Of a stretch of 64,000 nucleotides of DNA, positions 35,934-43,783 are shown piece after piece (position 1 is the stretch's first letter; each line of letters starts with the position of its first letter). The position numbers and the translations under genes are program-made. The DNA comes from Gelidibacter maritimus (GTDB lineage: Bacteria > Bacteroidota > Bacteroidia > Flavobacteriales > Flavobacteriaceae). The notes beneath the pieces are model-generated. The model was not told where the DNA came from. It was given only the letters and a program-made list of their open reading frames with translations, and did no database searches. Where the stretch lies: NCBI RefSeq assembly GCF_014062315.1, contig NZ_JACGLT010000003.1, positions 259,163-323,162 on the forward strand, in the 5' to 3' direction.

Positions 35934-36122
35934 CCCCTCTTTGAAAGTCCATCAAGGTTTTTATTGAAAATAGCACATTTAGAGCTATCAAAATTTTAGT
36001 CTTGCTCTAAAATCTTTTCCAATCTAACAATCAACGGTAATATCATTTTTTTTTTGATAAGATAGAAACATGATAAAATAAGTCATTAAAACTCTTGGAT
36101 AATAAGACTTTTCGGGGGGTGA

Positions 36123-36791
36123 TTACAGGCGTTCAAACTTAAATCCTGCCTTATTAAAATGGTGCAATACCTTTGGAAGTGCAAATATCATATTTTTAGC
36201 AGCTTTCACACTGTCATGAAAAACGATAATGCTTCCCGGTCGGGTTTTGGAAATGACATTTTTTGCACATTGCTCTTCTGATATGGAATCCTTCCAGTCA
36301 AACGCTAAAATATCCCACATAATAATTGTATAGTCCAACGCCAACAGTTGCTTCCCTTGTTGACCAGTAATCTGTCCATAAGGCGGTCTAAATAGTTTTT
36401 GTCTTTCTGATTTGGGGTTTGGGGATTGAATATTGAAATTTTCAATTCGGTAATCGATGAGACCCTGTGTCTGTATGACTTGATCTACATAAGTGTCCTT
36501 ATTGGTTGTCCAGCCTTTTGGGTGGGCGTAGGTGTGGTTTCCAACGGTATGTCCATCCCTGATAATAGCATCAAATATCTCCGGGTGCTTTTCAATATTA
36601 TTGCCAATGCAAAAAAATGTGGCCTTGGCATGATATTCTTTTAAAAGCTTTAAGGTCCAGAGAGTTATATCTGGTGTTGGTCCATCATCAAAAGTCAAGT
36701 AAATTTTTTTTTGATCCTGTGGCATATTCCAAATATAGTTCGGGAATATGCCTTTGATCAATTTTGGTGTTCTAACTGGAATAAGGTTCAC
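36123..36791 (-). CDS. Polysaccharide deacetylase (NodB domain)
   Basis: 222 residues, starting at GTG 36791. The next ATG (residue 23) would remove the lead PVRTPKLIKGIFPNYIWNMP, so GTG is preferred, and it lies only 6 bp after the upstream stop. NodB motifs are present: IYLTFDDGPTPDITLW (metal and base Asp), TVGNHTYAHPKGW (metal His), RPPYG and IMWDILAFDW. The enzyme removes N- or O-acetyl groups from cell-wall or surface glycans. No signal peptide is obvious. It is in an operon with the DUF2723 gene. Confidence 0.9.
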   Translation of the reverse strand: MNLIPVRTPKLIKGIFPNYIWNMPQDQKKIYLTFDDGPTPDITLWTLKLLKEYHAKATFFCIGNNIEKHPEIFDAIIRDGHTVGNHTYAHPKGWTTNKDTYVDQVIQTQGLIDYRIENFNIQSPNPKSERQKLFRPPYGQITGQQGKQLLALDYTIIMWDILAFDWKDSISEEQCAKNVISKTRPGSIIVFHDSVKAAKNMIFALPKVLHHFNKAGFKFERL

Positions 36792-36797
36792 AAAAAA

Positions 36798-39700
36798 TTA
36801 CTCGAAATTTATTAGATCATCTATAGTATCGGTTATGATATCGCGCTCTTCCCTCGGCACTTCACGCTGTGGTTGGTCTTCAGCCATAAAATGCTTGAAT
36901 AATTGGAGGAAATTGTTGAATTTTTCAGTTTCTTCCAATGCGAAGTCTTTGTCATTATATACCACGGTAATATCAACCAGACTTCTATAACGCTCAATGT
37001 CCGTAACAATTTCATCTAAATAGCGTGTTTGGTTTTCGAGAGTAAGTCCGCTATAATAAGTTAAACTTTCTTGGTATTTTTTAGTGACATCTTTATAAAG
37101 TTGTCTTGCTTTTTCTGTGCTACCAACTTCATAATAGCCACTAATATAAGGTTCGAGAAGGGTGTAATAGCCAAAATAGTCGACAGGCATTTTTTCCATC
37201 GCCAGATCGGCTATTTTTTCAGCCTTTTCAGGTTGGTCCTCATTGATTAATTGCTCCATTAAACGGGCCAGGTTGCCTCTATAGGTAATGCCGTTTTTGC
37301 GGGTTTCCACGTCGTGGTAAATATCAGGGCTACCACTGTTGCCCCAATCCCAAGACATTACTTTATCATACATCAACTCTGAGTCCACACGCCCCATGTC
37401 AAACGGATTGGCTCTATCAACCGGGGTTCTAATTGGCACTAATTTGTAACATAGGCCATCTAATTGCAGATAGTCTTTCATCCAGATATAATCATCGTCA
37501 CCAAAGCTTCCTCCTGTAAAATAGATTGGGCGCTCCCAATTGTTATTGGCCAAGATGTCCAACATCATCAAGCGCTGTTTATAAAGTGCACCGCCAGTAA
37601 TTTTAATGACAATATCGTCCACAATCTTATCGGCATCTTTCTGCTTTACAATACCATGTTCCAAAACAGAAGCTTTATCTACAGGAATACGCACAGACTT
37701 AGTAGGATAGTAATTGGTGTTCAACATATTTGGCGGGTAACCGCTGATGTCTCTTCCTTCCTGTTGTAAGGCATATTTGAGCTTTGTTCGAGGATTGTCA
37801 CTACTGACAAAATCCATGAACTCCTTAAGGCTTAAGGTGTCTTTTGTAATTTCCTTCTCAACGATGTAATCACGTGTGCCGTAGCGGTATTGTTCGTGAG
37901 TCAGTTGTGACGGAATAGGATCGCTCGTATAGGCCTTTCGTTTCATTTGGTCAATATACCAATCGGTTTGAAAAAGACTGGTATTGATTACCCTAACATC
38001 CCTTCTGATGCCTTCAATTTCTTGGGCATACCATAATGGGAAGGTGTCATTATCTCCAATAGTGAATAAAATAGCGTTGGGCGCGCAAGATTCTAAATAT
38101 TTTACGGCCATGGCATGTGCTGTTTTCCTTCCTGATCGGTCGTGATCATCCCAATTGTTTGCTGCTAAAATGCCTGGCACCAGGATTAAGCATACTGCAG
38201 TAATAGCGTGGGGTAGAAACTTTGAAGCCGAGTATTTTCGAAGTGCATCAAAAATAGCGTACACTCCAAAACCTATCCAAATGGCAAAGACATAAAATGA
38301 CCCAACCACAGAATAATCACGTTCTCGAGGTTCAAATGGTCTGACGTTGGTGTAAAATTGAATGGCAAGTCCAGTCATGAGGAAAAACACCAAGAGTGTC
38401 CAGAACAGTTTTTTATCCCTTCCAATTAAAAATAAGAACCCAATCAGACCAAGAATAAGCGGAAGGAAGTAATAGGTGTTTCGGGCTTTATTATTTTTAA
38501 CATCGCTTGGCAAATTATCCTGAGACATATTAAGATGCCAAGCATCAATAGGTTTGATGCCACTGATCCAATTACCATTCAAGTCGTCATATTTTCCTTG
38601 AATATCATTTTGACGTCCAGCAAAGTTCCACATAAAATAGCGCCAATACATGTACCCAAACTGGTACTCGAACATATACGCAATGTTTTGGGCCAAGGAT
38701 GGTTTTTGAATATCTAAATATTGACCAAATTGTTTCAGAAATTTATGATAATCGCTGTAATCAACTTGTCCTTGTCTGACATTCATCTTAAAATCAGCCA
38801 CAATATCTCTGATTTGGGGCTCCATCATATATTCCGCTTTGACGCTAAAGTCTAGCAGACCGGTAAACATCATATAGTTTTCCGCGTTTTCGGGGCTCCA
38901 CATCCGTGGTAATATTGAGGCCTGCTCAGAATTATAGTTTTGTTTAGCGTTCTTATAGTCGTTGACAATTATGTATTTCCCAGCTGCTTCATCCTTTTCA
39001 TAATTGGGCTTATCGTCAACGTAAGGCTCATTGGCATCAAGTCCTGTGTACTGCTCCGTAAAAAGTGGTCCGTAAAAGAGGTGGGTTTCAGGATACTGCT
39101 CTAAGTTATAATAAGCTAGTAGTTCTCGTGCATCTGAAGGGTCATTCTCATTAACCACCACATTGGCATTAGCTCTAATTGGAAGCATCAACCAACATGA
39201 AAACCCTATAAATATGAACATCAAGCACAGCACTAAGGTGTTGGCCACATGCTTTTGGTGGTCTCGAGTATATTTTAATCCAAAGTAGAAAGCAGCCACC
39301 ACAATAATAAAAGCGATGATGGTTCCGGAGTTAAAAGGCATACCAAGACTGTTGACAAAGAAAATCTCTGAAGCACTAAAGATTTTCAATGCATTGGGAA
39401 GCAGTAATTTAAAAATGAACAATAAAATGGCTGCAGAAACCACGTTGGCCACTATAAAATTAGTGACCGTTATGGTCTTATAGTTTTTAAAATAGTAAAT
39501 CAATCCAATGGCAGGGATGGTTAAAAGACCCATAAAATGCACACCAAAAGACAATCCAATTACAAAGGCAATTAAAATGAGCCAGCGGTTGCCACGTGGT
39601 TTATCCATATCCTGTTCCCAACGTAAAGCCAGCCAAAACATAACAGCCATAATTAAGGTAGCCATGGCATACACCTCAGTTTCTACCGCATTAAACCAAA

Positions 39701-40112
39701 AAGAATCTGTAAATGTAAAGGCTAAACTTCCAACAAGGCCACTGCCAAGTATGGCTATTTTTTTTGTGACTGTGAATTCTTCATCTGTTTTGACCAATTT
39801 TTTAAGTAGCAAGGTGATGGTCCAAAACATAAATAAAACGGTGAAGGCACTTGCTGCGCCACTCATCATATTCAACATCGCTCCAATTTGGGAAGGTTCT
39901 AAGGCAAACATTGAGAAGAACGCGCCAAGCATTTGGAACAAGGGGGCTCCTGGAGGGTGGCCCACCTGGAGTTTGGCGGAAGTCAAGATGTATTCGCCTG
40001 CATCCCAGAAACTAACGGTCGGTTCAATGGTCAATGCATAAACCGTAAATGCAATGGCAAAGACAAACCAACCTAAAATGGTATTCCATTTTTTAAAGTT
40101 GAAATGATTCAT
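36798..40112 (-). CDS. DUF2723 GT-C-type membrane glycosyltransferase
   Basis: 1104 residues. The N-terminal about 700 residues are polytopic: FAIAFTVYALTIEPTVSFWD and GEYILTSAKLQVGHPPGAPL carry the acidic residues and PPGAPL motif of DUF2723, a family related to protein O-mannosyltransferases. The C-terminal about 400 residues are soluble, with FTIGDNDTFPLWYAQEIEGI and YTGLTLENQ-like helical repeats near the end resembling TPR. The family is characteristic of Bacteroidota and is expected to move a lipid-linked sugar onto protein or glycan outside the inner membrane. The deacetylase gene follows after 6 bp. Confidence 0.88.
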   Translation of the reverse strand: MNHFNFKKWNTILGWFVFAIAFTVYALTIEPTVSFWDAGEYILTSAKLQVGHPPGAPLFQMLGAFFSMFALEPSQIGAMLNMMSGAASAFTVLFMFWTITLLLKKLVKTDEEFTVTKKIAILGSGLVGSLAFTFTDSFWFNAVETEVYAMATLIMAVMFWLALRWEQDMDKPRGNRWLILIAFVIGLSFGVHFMGLLTIPAIGLIYYFKNYKTITVTNFIVANVVSAAILLFIFKLLLPNALKIFSASEIFFVNSLGMPFNSGTIIAFIIVVAAFYFGLKYTRDHQKHVANTLVLCLMFIFIGFSCWLMLPIRANANVVVNENDPSDARELLAYYNLEQYPETHLFYGPLFTEQYTGLDANEPYVDDKPNYEKDEAAGKYIIVNDYKNAKQNYNSEQASILPRMWSPENAENYMMFTGLLDFSVKAEYMMEPQIRDIVADFKMNVRQGQVDYSDYHKFLKQFGQYLDIQKPSLAQNIAYMFEYQFGYMYWRYFMWNFAGRQNDIQGKYDDLNGNWISGIKPIDAWHLNMSQDNLPSDVKNNKARNTYYFLPLILGLIGFLFLIGRDKKLFWTLLVFFLMTGLAIQFYTNVRPFEPRERDYSVVGSFYVFAIWIGFGVYAIFDALRKYSASKFLPHAITAVCLILVPGILAANNWDDHDRSGRKTAHAMAVKYLESCAPNAILFTIGDNDTFPLWYAQEIEGIRRDVRVINTSLFQTDWYIDQMKRKAYTSDPIPSQLTHEQYRYGTRDYIVEKEITKDTLSLKEFMDFVSSDNPRTKLKYALQQEGRDISGYPPNMLNTNYYPTKSVRIPVDKASVLEHGIVKQKDADKIVDDIVIKITGGALYKQRLMMLDILANNNWERPIYFTGGSFGDDDYIWMKDYLQLDGLCYKLVPIRTPVDRANPFDMGRVDSELMYDKVMSWDWGNSGSPDIYHDVETRKNGITYRGNLARLMEQLINEDQPEKAEKIADLAMEKMPVDYFGYYTLLEPYISGYYEVGSTEKARQLYKDVTKKYQESLTYYSGLTLENQTRYLDEIVTDIERYRSLVDITVVYNDKDFALEETEKFNNFLQLFKHFMAEDQPQREVPREERDIITDTIDDLINFE

Positions 40113-40633
40113 AGATTTTTTGTTGAAATTGAGTGGCGAATTTAAGAATAATTATATAAGAGGGGAAAGTTTTTAAGTAAACGTTAAGGAAATATAGGAG
40201 AAGCTGTATCGTGGCCGTAAAAAATGATCAGACCTGATAACTAAAAACGGCAATTTTAATAGAAGATGATATCAGTTGTTTTTTATTTTTTTAACTGATT
40301 GGTGTTAAACAGCGTTGGATTTAATTGCTCAGAACATCCATTAAAATTAATGATAGAGGTGTTTTCTGGTGAAAATGAATAATGACTTATTCTTCTTTAA
40401 TTGAGGTCATCGGGTGTCCATCCGGCTGGCACAGACGGAAAAACTCGTAAGGTGTATCTAACAGTCTTTTTAATAGAGACGTGCTTCGGTGTATTAAAAC
40501 CCATTGCTAGAAATAATTCAAATTTAAAAGTATAGACCATCCGACTAATTCAGTGGTTGTCAAGGGTTAGTTTTAACTAATTGCATTTTGAGAATACGGA
40601 ATAATTAAAATTACGTTTTTTCTGTGCAAAATA
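40113..40633. other. Intergenic region without a recognisable gene
   Basis: About 520 bp between the DUF2723 start and the tRNA-Gln promoter. It is A/T-rich, with no open frame of note on either strand and no clear hairpin-T terminator. The left end should hold the minus-strand promoter of the DUF2723 operon, but no exact TAnnTTTG stands out. Confidence 0.4.
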
Positions 40634-40664
40634 TTTGTAATAATAAAACATTGTAGTAGATTTG
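40634..40664 (+). promoter_or_regulatory. Consensus promoter of tRNA-Gln
   Basis: TTTG (40634-40637), a 19-bp spacer, then TAGATTTG (40657-40664): a full match to the Bacteroidota TTTG-N19-TAnnTTTG promoter. The tRNA begins 18 bp further on. Confidence 0.75.
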
Positions 40665-40681
40665 CATCCTCAAATAGAGAT

Positions 40682-40754
40682 TGGCCTATGGTGTAACTGG
40701 CAACACGTCTGGTTTTGGTCCAGAAGAGTCTAGGTTCGAGCCCTAGTAGGCCAA
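40682..40754 (+). tRNA. tRNA-Gln (anticodon UUG)
   Basis: Cloverleaf: acceptor TGGCCTA/TAGGCCA, D-arm GTGTAACTGGCAACAC, anticodon stem TCTGG/CCAGA around TTTTGGT (anticodon TTG), T-arm with GGTTCGAGCC. The 3' end is followed by a GNRA-loop terminator. Part of its 3' end is repeated downstream. Confidence 0.93.
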
Positions 40755-41019
40755 CAAAAGTTGAATTCCCGATATAGCAATATGTCGGGATTTTTGTTTT
40801 ACGGGGTTGCCTACTTGGGCGAGAAGTTTATCCCGATATTTCGGGAAGCCCTAGTAGGCCAACAAAAAGTTGAAATCCCGATATAGCAATATGTCGGGAT
40901 TTTTGTTTTACGGGGTTGCCTACTTGGGCGAGAAGTTTATCCCGATATTTCGGGAAGCCTAGTAGGCCAACAAAAGTTGAAATCCCGATATAGCAATATG
41001 TCGGGATTTTGGTTTTTTT
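40743..41019. repeat. 108-bp tandem repeat of tRNA-Gln 3' end plus terminator
   Basis: Units begin CTAGTAGGCCAAC at 40743, 40851 and 40959: two full 108-bp units and a partial third. Each carries the last 11 bases of the tRNA, then a hairpin TCCCGATATA GCAA TATGTCGGGA (40767-40790, 40876-40899, 40983-41006) followed by T-rich sequence. The two full units also hold an inverted, slightly altered copy of the tRNA end (GCCTACTTGGGC at 40809-40820 against GCCCTAGTAGGC at 40848-40859) enclosing TCCCGA TATT TCGGGA. Copies are nearly identical, so duplication is recent or maintained. The hairpins can terminate transcription from both sides. Confidence 0.9.
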
Positions 41020-41062
41020 ACATAATTTGTCTTGGCTCATAAAGCGAAACGGTCTTTATTCT

Positions 41063-41887
41063 TTAAATTTTAAACGTAATCACCGGTCGCTTTGAATGAT
41101 TGACCACATCTTCACCAATACTGCCGCTGAAGAAATGCGAAATACCTTGTCTGCCGTGGGTACTGATGCCAATTAAATCGGCATCAATATCTTTTGAGAA
41201 ATTCAAAATTCCACTTTCAACACTTTCATCATTATATATATGGATGGCATAATCTTTAAAGTCATAATCTTTTATAAAATTGTGAATCCGATTCTCAGCT
41301 TCCGCAGTTGAAAGGAAATCATTGGCGGTGTTGACCATTAATAAGTGCATTTTCGCTCCAAATGATTGAGCAATCTCAATGGCCTGTCGATACGTTTCTT
41401 TATTGTCTTTTTTGAAATCAGATGCAAAAACAAAGCGTTCCACTTTAAAATCAACATGTTCGCCTTTAATTACTAAAACTGGGATGTCTGAAGTGCGGAC
41501 CACTTTCTCAGCATTTGATCCTATAAACATTTCTTTCAGTCCGCTGGCGCCATGAGATCCCATTACAATCAGGTTTACTTGGTGCTCGTGGCAGGTGTCC
41601 ACAATACTGCTGAACGAAGGGTAGTTTTTTACAATATCATGAACCTTAATGCCTTTCAGGTAATTTTTGGATAGTAGAAGTTCAAATTTTTGCTCTGCAA
41701 GCTTCATGAAAAACATGGCTTCTGGTAAAGCACTTGGTGTACTGAGTGCATCAATTTCTTGCAGTGGAATTTCTAGCATGTGCAGCAGGTAGATTTCAGA
41801 GCCGTGTTTTTTTGCCAATTGTGCAGCGACTTTTAAAGCATTTTCTGCTTGTTCTGAAAAGTCAGTGGGTACAAGAATCTTTTTCAT
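41063..41887 (-). CDS. Tandem universal stress protein (UspA family)
   Basis: 274 residues, two Usp domains. Domain 1 (about 1-145) starts MKKILVPTDFSEQAENALKV and ends with the ATP-binding pattern MGSHGASGLKEMFIGSNAEK. Domain 2 (about 150-274) has VFASDFKKDNKETYRQAIEI and STHGRQGISHFFSGSIGEDV. Both ATP-binding loops (G-x2-G-x9-G-S type) look present, so ATP binding is likely. Cytoplasmic; usually induced by starvation or stress. It stands alone and reads toward the tRNA-Gln repeat, whose last hairpin can serve as its terminator. Confidence 0.92.
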   Translation of the reverse strand: MKKILVPTDFSEQAENALKVAAQLAKKHGSEIYLLHMLEIPLQEIDALSTPSALPEAMFFMKLAEQKFELLLSKNYLKGIKVHDIVKNYPSFSSIVDTCHEHQVNLIVMGSHGASGLKEMFIGSNAEKVVRTSDIPVLVIKGEHVDFKVERFVFASDFKKDNKETYRQAIEIAQSFGAKMHLLMVNTANDFLSTAEAENRIHNFIKDYDFKDYAIHIYNDESVESGILNFSKDIDADLIGISTHGRQGISHFFSGSIGEDVVNHSKRPVITFKI

Positions 41888-41969
41888 GGAGAGGAAGTTG
41901 AATGTTGAAACATAAATTTAATAATAAAAATCGACTTTATATCCTTTGGATAAGTCAATAAAAAAATCG

Positions 41970-41977
41970 TATATTTG
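41970..41977 (+). promoter_or_regulatory. TAnnTTTG promoter of the rimP–nusA–infB operon
   Basis: TATATTTG followed by GCACC, with TTTG at 41945-41948 (21-bp spacer) as candidate -33 element. Transcription would begin about 20-25 bp before the leader hairpin at 42004. Confidence 0.65.
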
Positions 41978-42003
41978 CACCGCTGATTGATAAAAGAGAA
42001 CAC

Positions 42004-42030
42004 GAGGGGACATGAAAGTCCCCTCTTTTT
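42004..42030 (+). promoter_or_regulatory. Leader terminator hairpin before rimP
   Basis: GAGGGGAC, loop ATGAAA, GTCCCCTC: a perfect 8-bp stem followed by TTTTT (42026-42030), the shape of an intrinsic terminator in a 5' leader. It ends 11 bp before the likely rimP start. NusA, encoded in this operon, affects pausing and termination, so feedback attenuation is plausible (inference). Confidence 0.7.
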
Positions 42031-42041
42031 ATACTAATATA

Positions 42042-42509
42042 ATGCTGAGCGAAGACACTGTTAAAACGTTGGTAGATAAAGGATTGGAAGAAAGATCGGA
42101 TCTTTTCTTGATCGATCTAAAAATTGGTGCAGGTAATAAGATCAGTGTCGTGATAGATGGTGATAATGGTGTTACTGTTGATGATTGTATCTTCATGAGT
42201 CGTGCTATTGAGCATAATTTGGACAGAGAGGAAGAGGATTTTTCACTAGATGTAGCATCTGCTGGAGCAACTTCGCCATTGGTCAGTAAAAGACAGTATA
42301 AAAAGAATATTGGCAGGGCATTGGGCGTTAAAACCAATGCTAATGCTAAGTTTGAAGGTGTGTTGACTGAAGTTGATGATAATGAATTGACTTTGGAATG
42401 GAAAGCAAGAGAGCCCAAGCCCGTAGGGAAGGGTAAAATAGTGGTAAATAAGCAGGCTAAGATCAAGTATGATGATGTCTTAGAGGCTAAAGTGATAATA
42501 AAATTTTAA
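42042..42509 (+). CDS. rimP: Ribosome maturation factor RimP
   Basis: 155 residues from ATG 42042. An in-frame ATG at 42012 would add ten residues but lies in the loop of the leader hairpin, so the later start is preferred; it also matches the usual flavobacterial length. Motifs: FLIDLKIGAGNKISVVIDGD, GVTVDDCIFMSRAIEHNLD, FSLDVASAGATSPL and RALGVKTNANAKFEGVLTEV. RimP helps assemble the 30S subunit. First gene of the rimP–nusA–infB operon, 12 bp before nusA. Confidence 0.95.
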   Translation: MLSEDTVKTLVDKGLEERSDLFLIDLKIGAGNKISVVIDGDNGVTVDDCIFMSRAIEHNLDREEEDFSLDVASAGATSPLVSKRQYKKNIGRALGVKTNANAKFEGVLTEVDDNELTLEWKAREPKPVGKGKIVVNKQAKIKYDDVLEAKVIIKF

Positions 42510-42521
42510 TTCGAGGTAGTT

Positions 42522-43754
42522 ATGGAGAATATTGCGTTAATTGATTCTTTTTCTGAATTTAAGGACGATAAATTAATCGATCGTGTAACGTTGATGGCAA
42601 TTCTAGAAGATGTGTTGAGAAATGCACTAAAGAAGAAGTATGGTGATGACGATAACTTTGATATCATTATAAATCCTGACAAAGGCGATTTGGAAATATG
42701 GCGAAATAGAGTGGTTGTTTCTGATGGAGAAGTAGAAGACCCAAATCAGGAAATTGAACTGTCTGCGGCACGTAAAATAGAACCGGATTTTGAGGTTGGT
42801 GAAGACGTGGCTGAAGCCGTTAAACTAATTGAATTGGGAAGACGCTCAATTTTGGCATTACGTCAAAACTTGATTTCTAAAATTCATGAACATGATAATA
42901 CCAATCTCTATAAGCAATTTAAAGATTTGGTTGGAGAGATTTATACTGCTGAGGTCCACCATATTCGTCACCGAGCCATCATTCTTTTAGATGATGACGG
43001 AAACGAGATCATCCTTCCAAAGGAAAAACAAATTCCTTCAGATTTCTTCCGTAAAGGAGAAAACGTAAGAGGTATAATTGAAAGTGTTGAGCTTAAAGGC
43101 AATAAGCCAGCCATTATTATGTCAAGAACAGCGCCAGTATTTTTAGAAAAGCTTTTCGAGCAAGAAATCCCAGAGGTTTTTGACGGATTGATCACCATTA
43201 AAAAAGTGGTGAGGATGCCAGGTGAAAAAGCAAAAGTAGCAGTTGACTCCTACGATGATAGAATTGATCCTGTTGGTGCTTGTGTGGGAATGAAAGGTTC
43301 AAGAATACACGGGATTGTCCGAGAGTTGGGCAATGAAAATATTGATGTTATTAATTACACAAGTAACGTTCAGTTGTTTATCACCAGAGCATTGAGTCCA
43401 GCGCGGGTAACTTCGGTTAAACTCAATGAAGAGACGATGCGTGCTGAGGTGTTGCTCAAGCCAGAAGAGGTGAGTAAGGCTATTGGTAGAGGTGGTCATA
43501 ATATTCGTTTGGCAGGTCAGTTGACTGGCTATGAAATTGATGTCTTTAGAGAAGGGGCAGAAGAAGATGTGGAGTTATCAGAATTTACTGATGAGATAGA
43601 GGGCTGGATCATTGCAGAGTTCAGCAAGGCAGGATTAGACACTGCAAAAAGTATCTTGGAACAAGATGTTCAAGATTTGGTTAAAAGAACCGATTTAGAA
43701 GAAGAAACCATTTTAGATGTTATCAGAATTCTTAAGGAAGAATTTGAAGAATAA
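42522..43754 (+). CDS. nusA: Transcription termination/antitermination factor NusA
   Basis: 410 residues: an N-terminal RNA-polymerase-binding domain (about 1-130), an S1 domain (VGEIYTAEVHHIRHRAIILL), then KH1 and KH2 (VDSYDDRIDPVGACVGMKGS, RIHGIVRELGNENIDVI and VSKAIGRGGHNIRLAGQLTG). The C-terminal acidic repeats of proteobacterial NusA are absent apart from a short acidic tail, normal for this phylum. It binds RNA polymerase and nascent RNA, affecting pausing and termination. Second gene of the operon; infB starts 29 bp later. Confidence 0.97.
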   Translation: MENIALIDSFSEFKDDKLIDRVTLMAILEDVLRNALKKKYGDDDNFDIIINPDKGDLEIWRNRVVVSDGEVEDPNQEIELSAARKIEPDFEVGEDVAEAVKLIELGRRSILALRQNLISKIHEHDNTNLYKQFKDLVGEIYTAEVHHIRHRAIILLDDDGNEIILPKEKQIPSDFFRKGENVRGIIESVELKGNKPAIIMSRTAPVFLEKLFEQEIPEVFDGLITIKKVVRMPGEKAKVAVDSYDDRIDPVGACVGMKGSRIHGIVRELGNENIDVINYTSNVQLFITRALSPARVTSVKLNEETMRAEVLLKPEEVSKAIGRGGHNIRLAGQLTGYEIDVFREGAEEDVELSEFTDEIEGWIIAEFSKAGLDTAKSILEQDVQDLVKRTDLEEETILDVIRILKEEFEE

Positions 43755-43783
43755 CACATATTAAGTTATATTAGAAGCAATTT

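Noticed and set aside
40828-41040. Minus-strand frame of 70 codons over the tRNA-Gln repeats
   Set aside because: It is produced by the 108-bp repeat (a multiple of 3) and repeats itself; no signal of a real protein.
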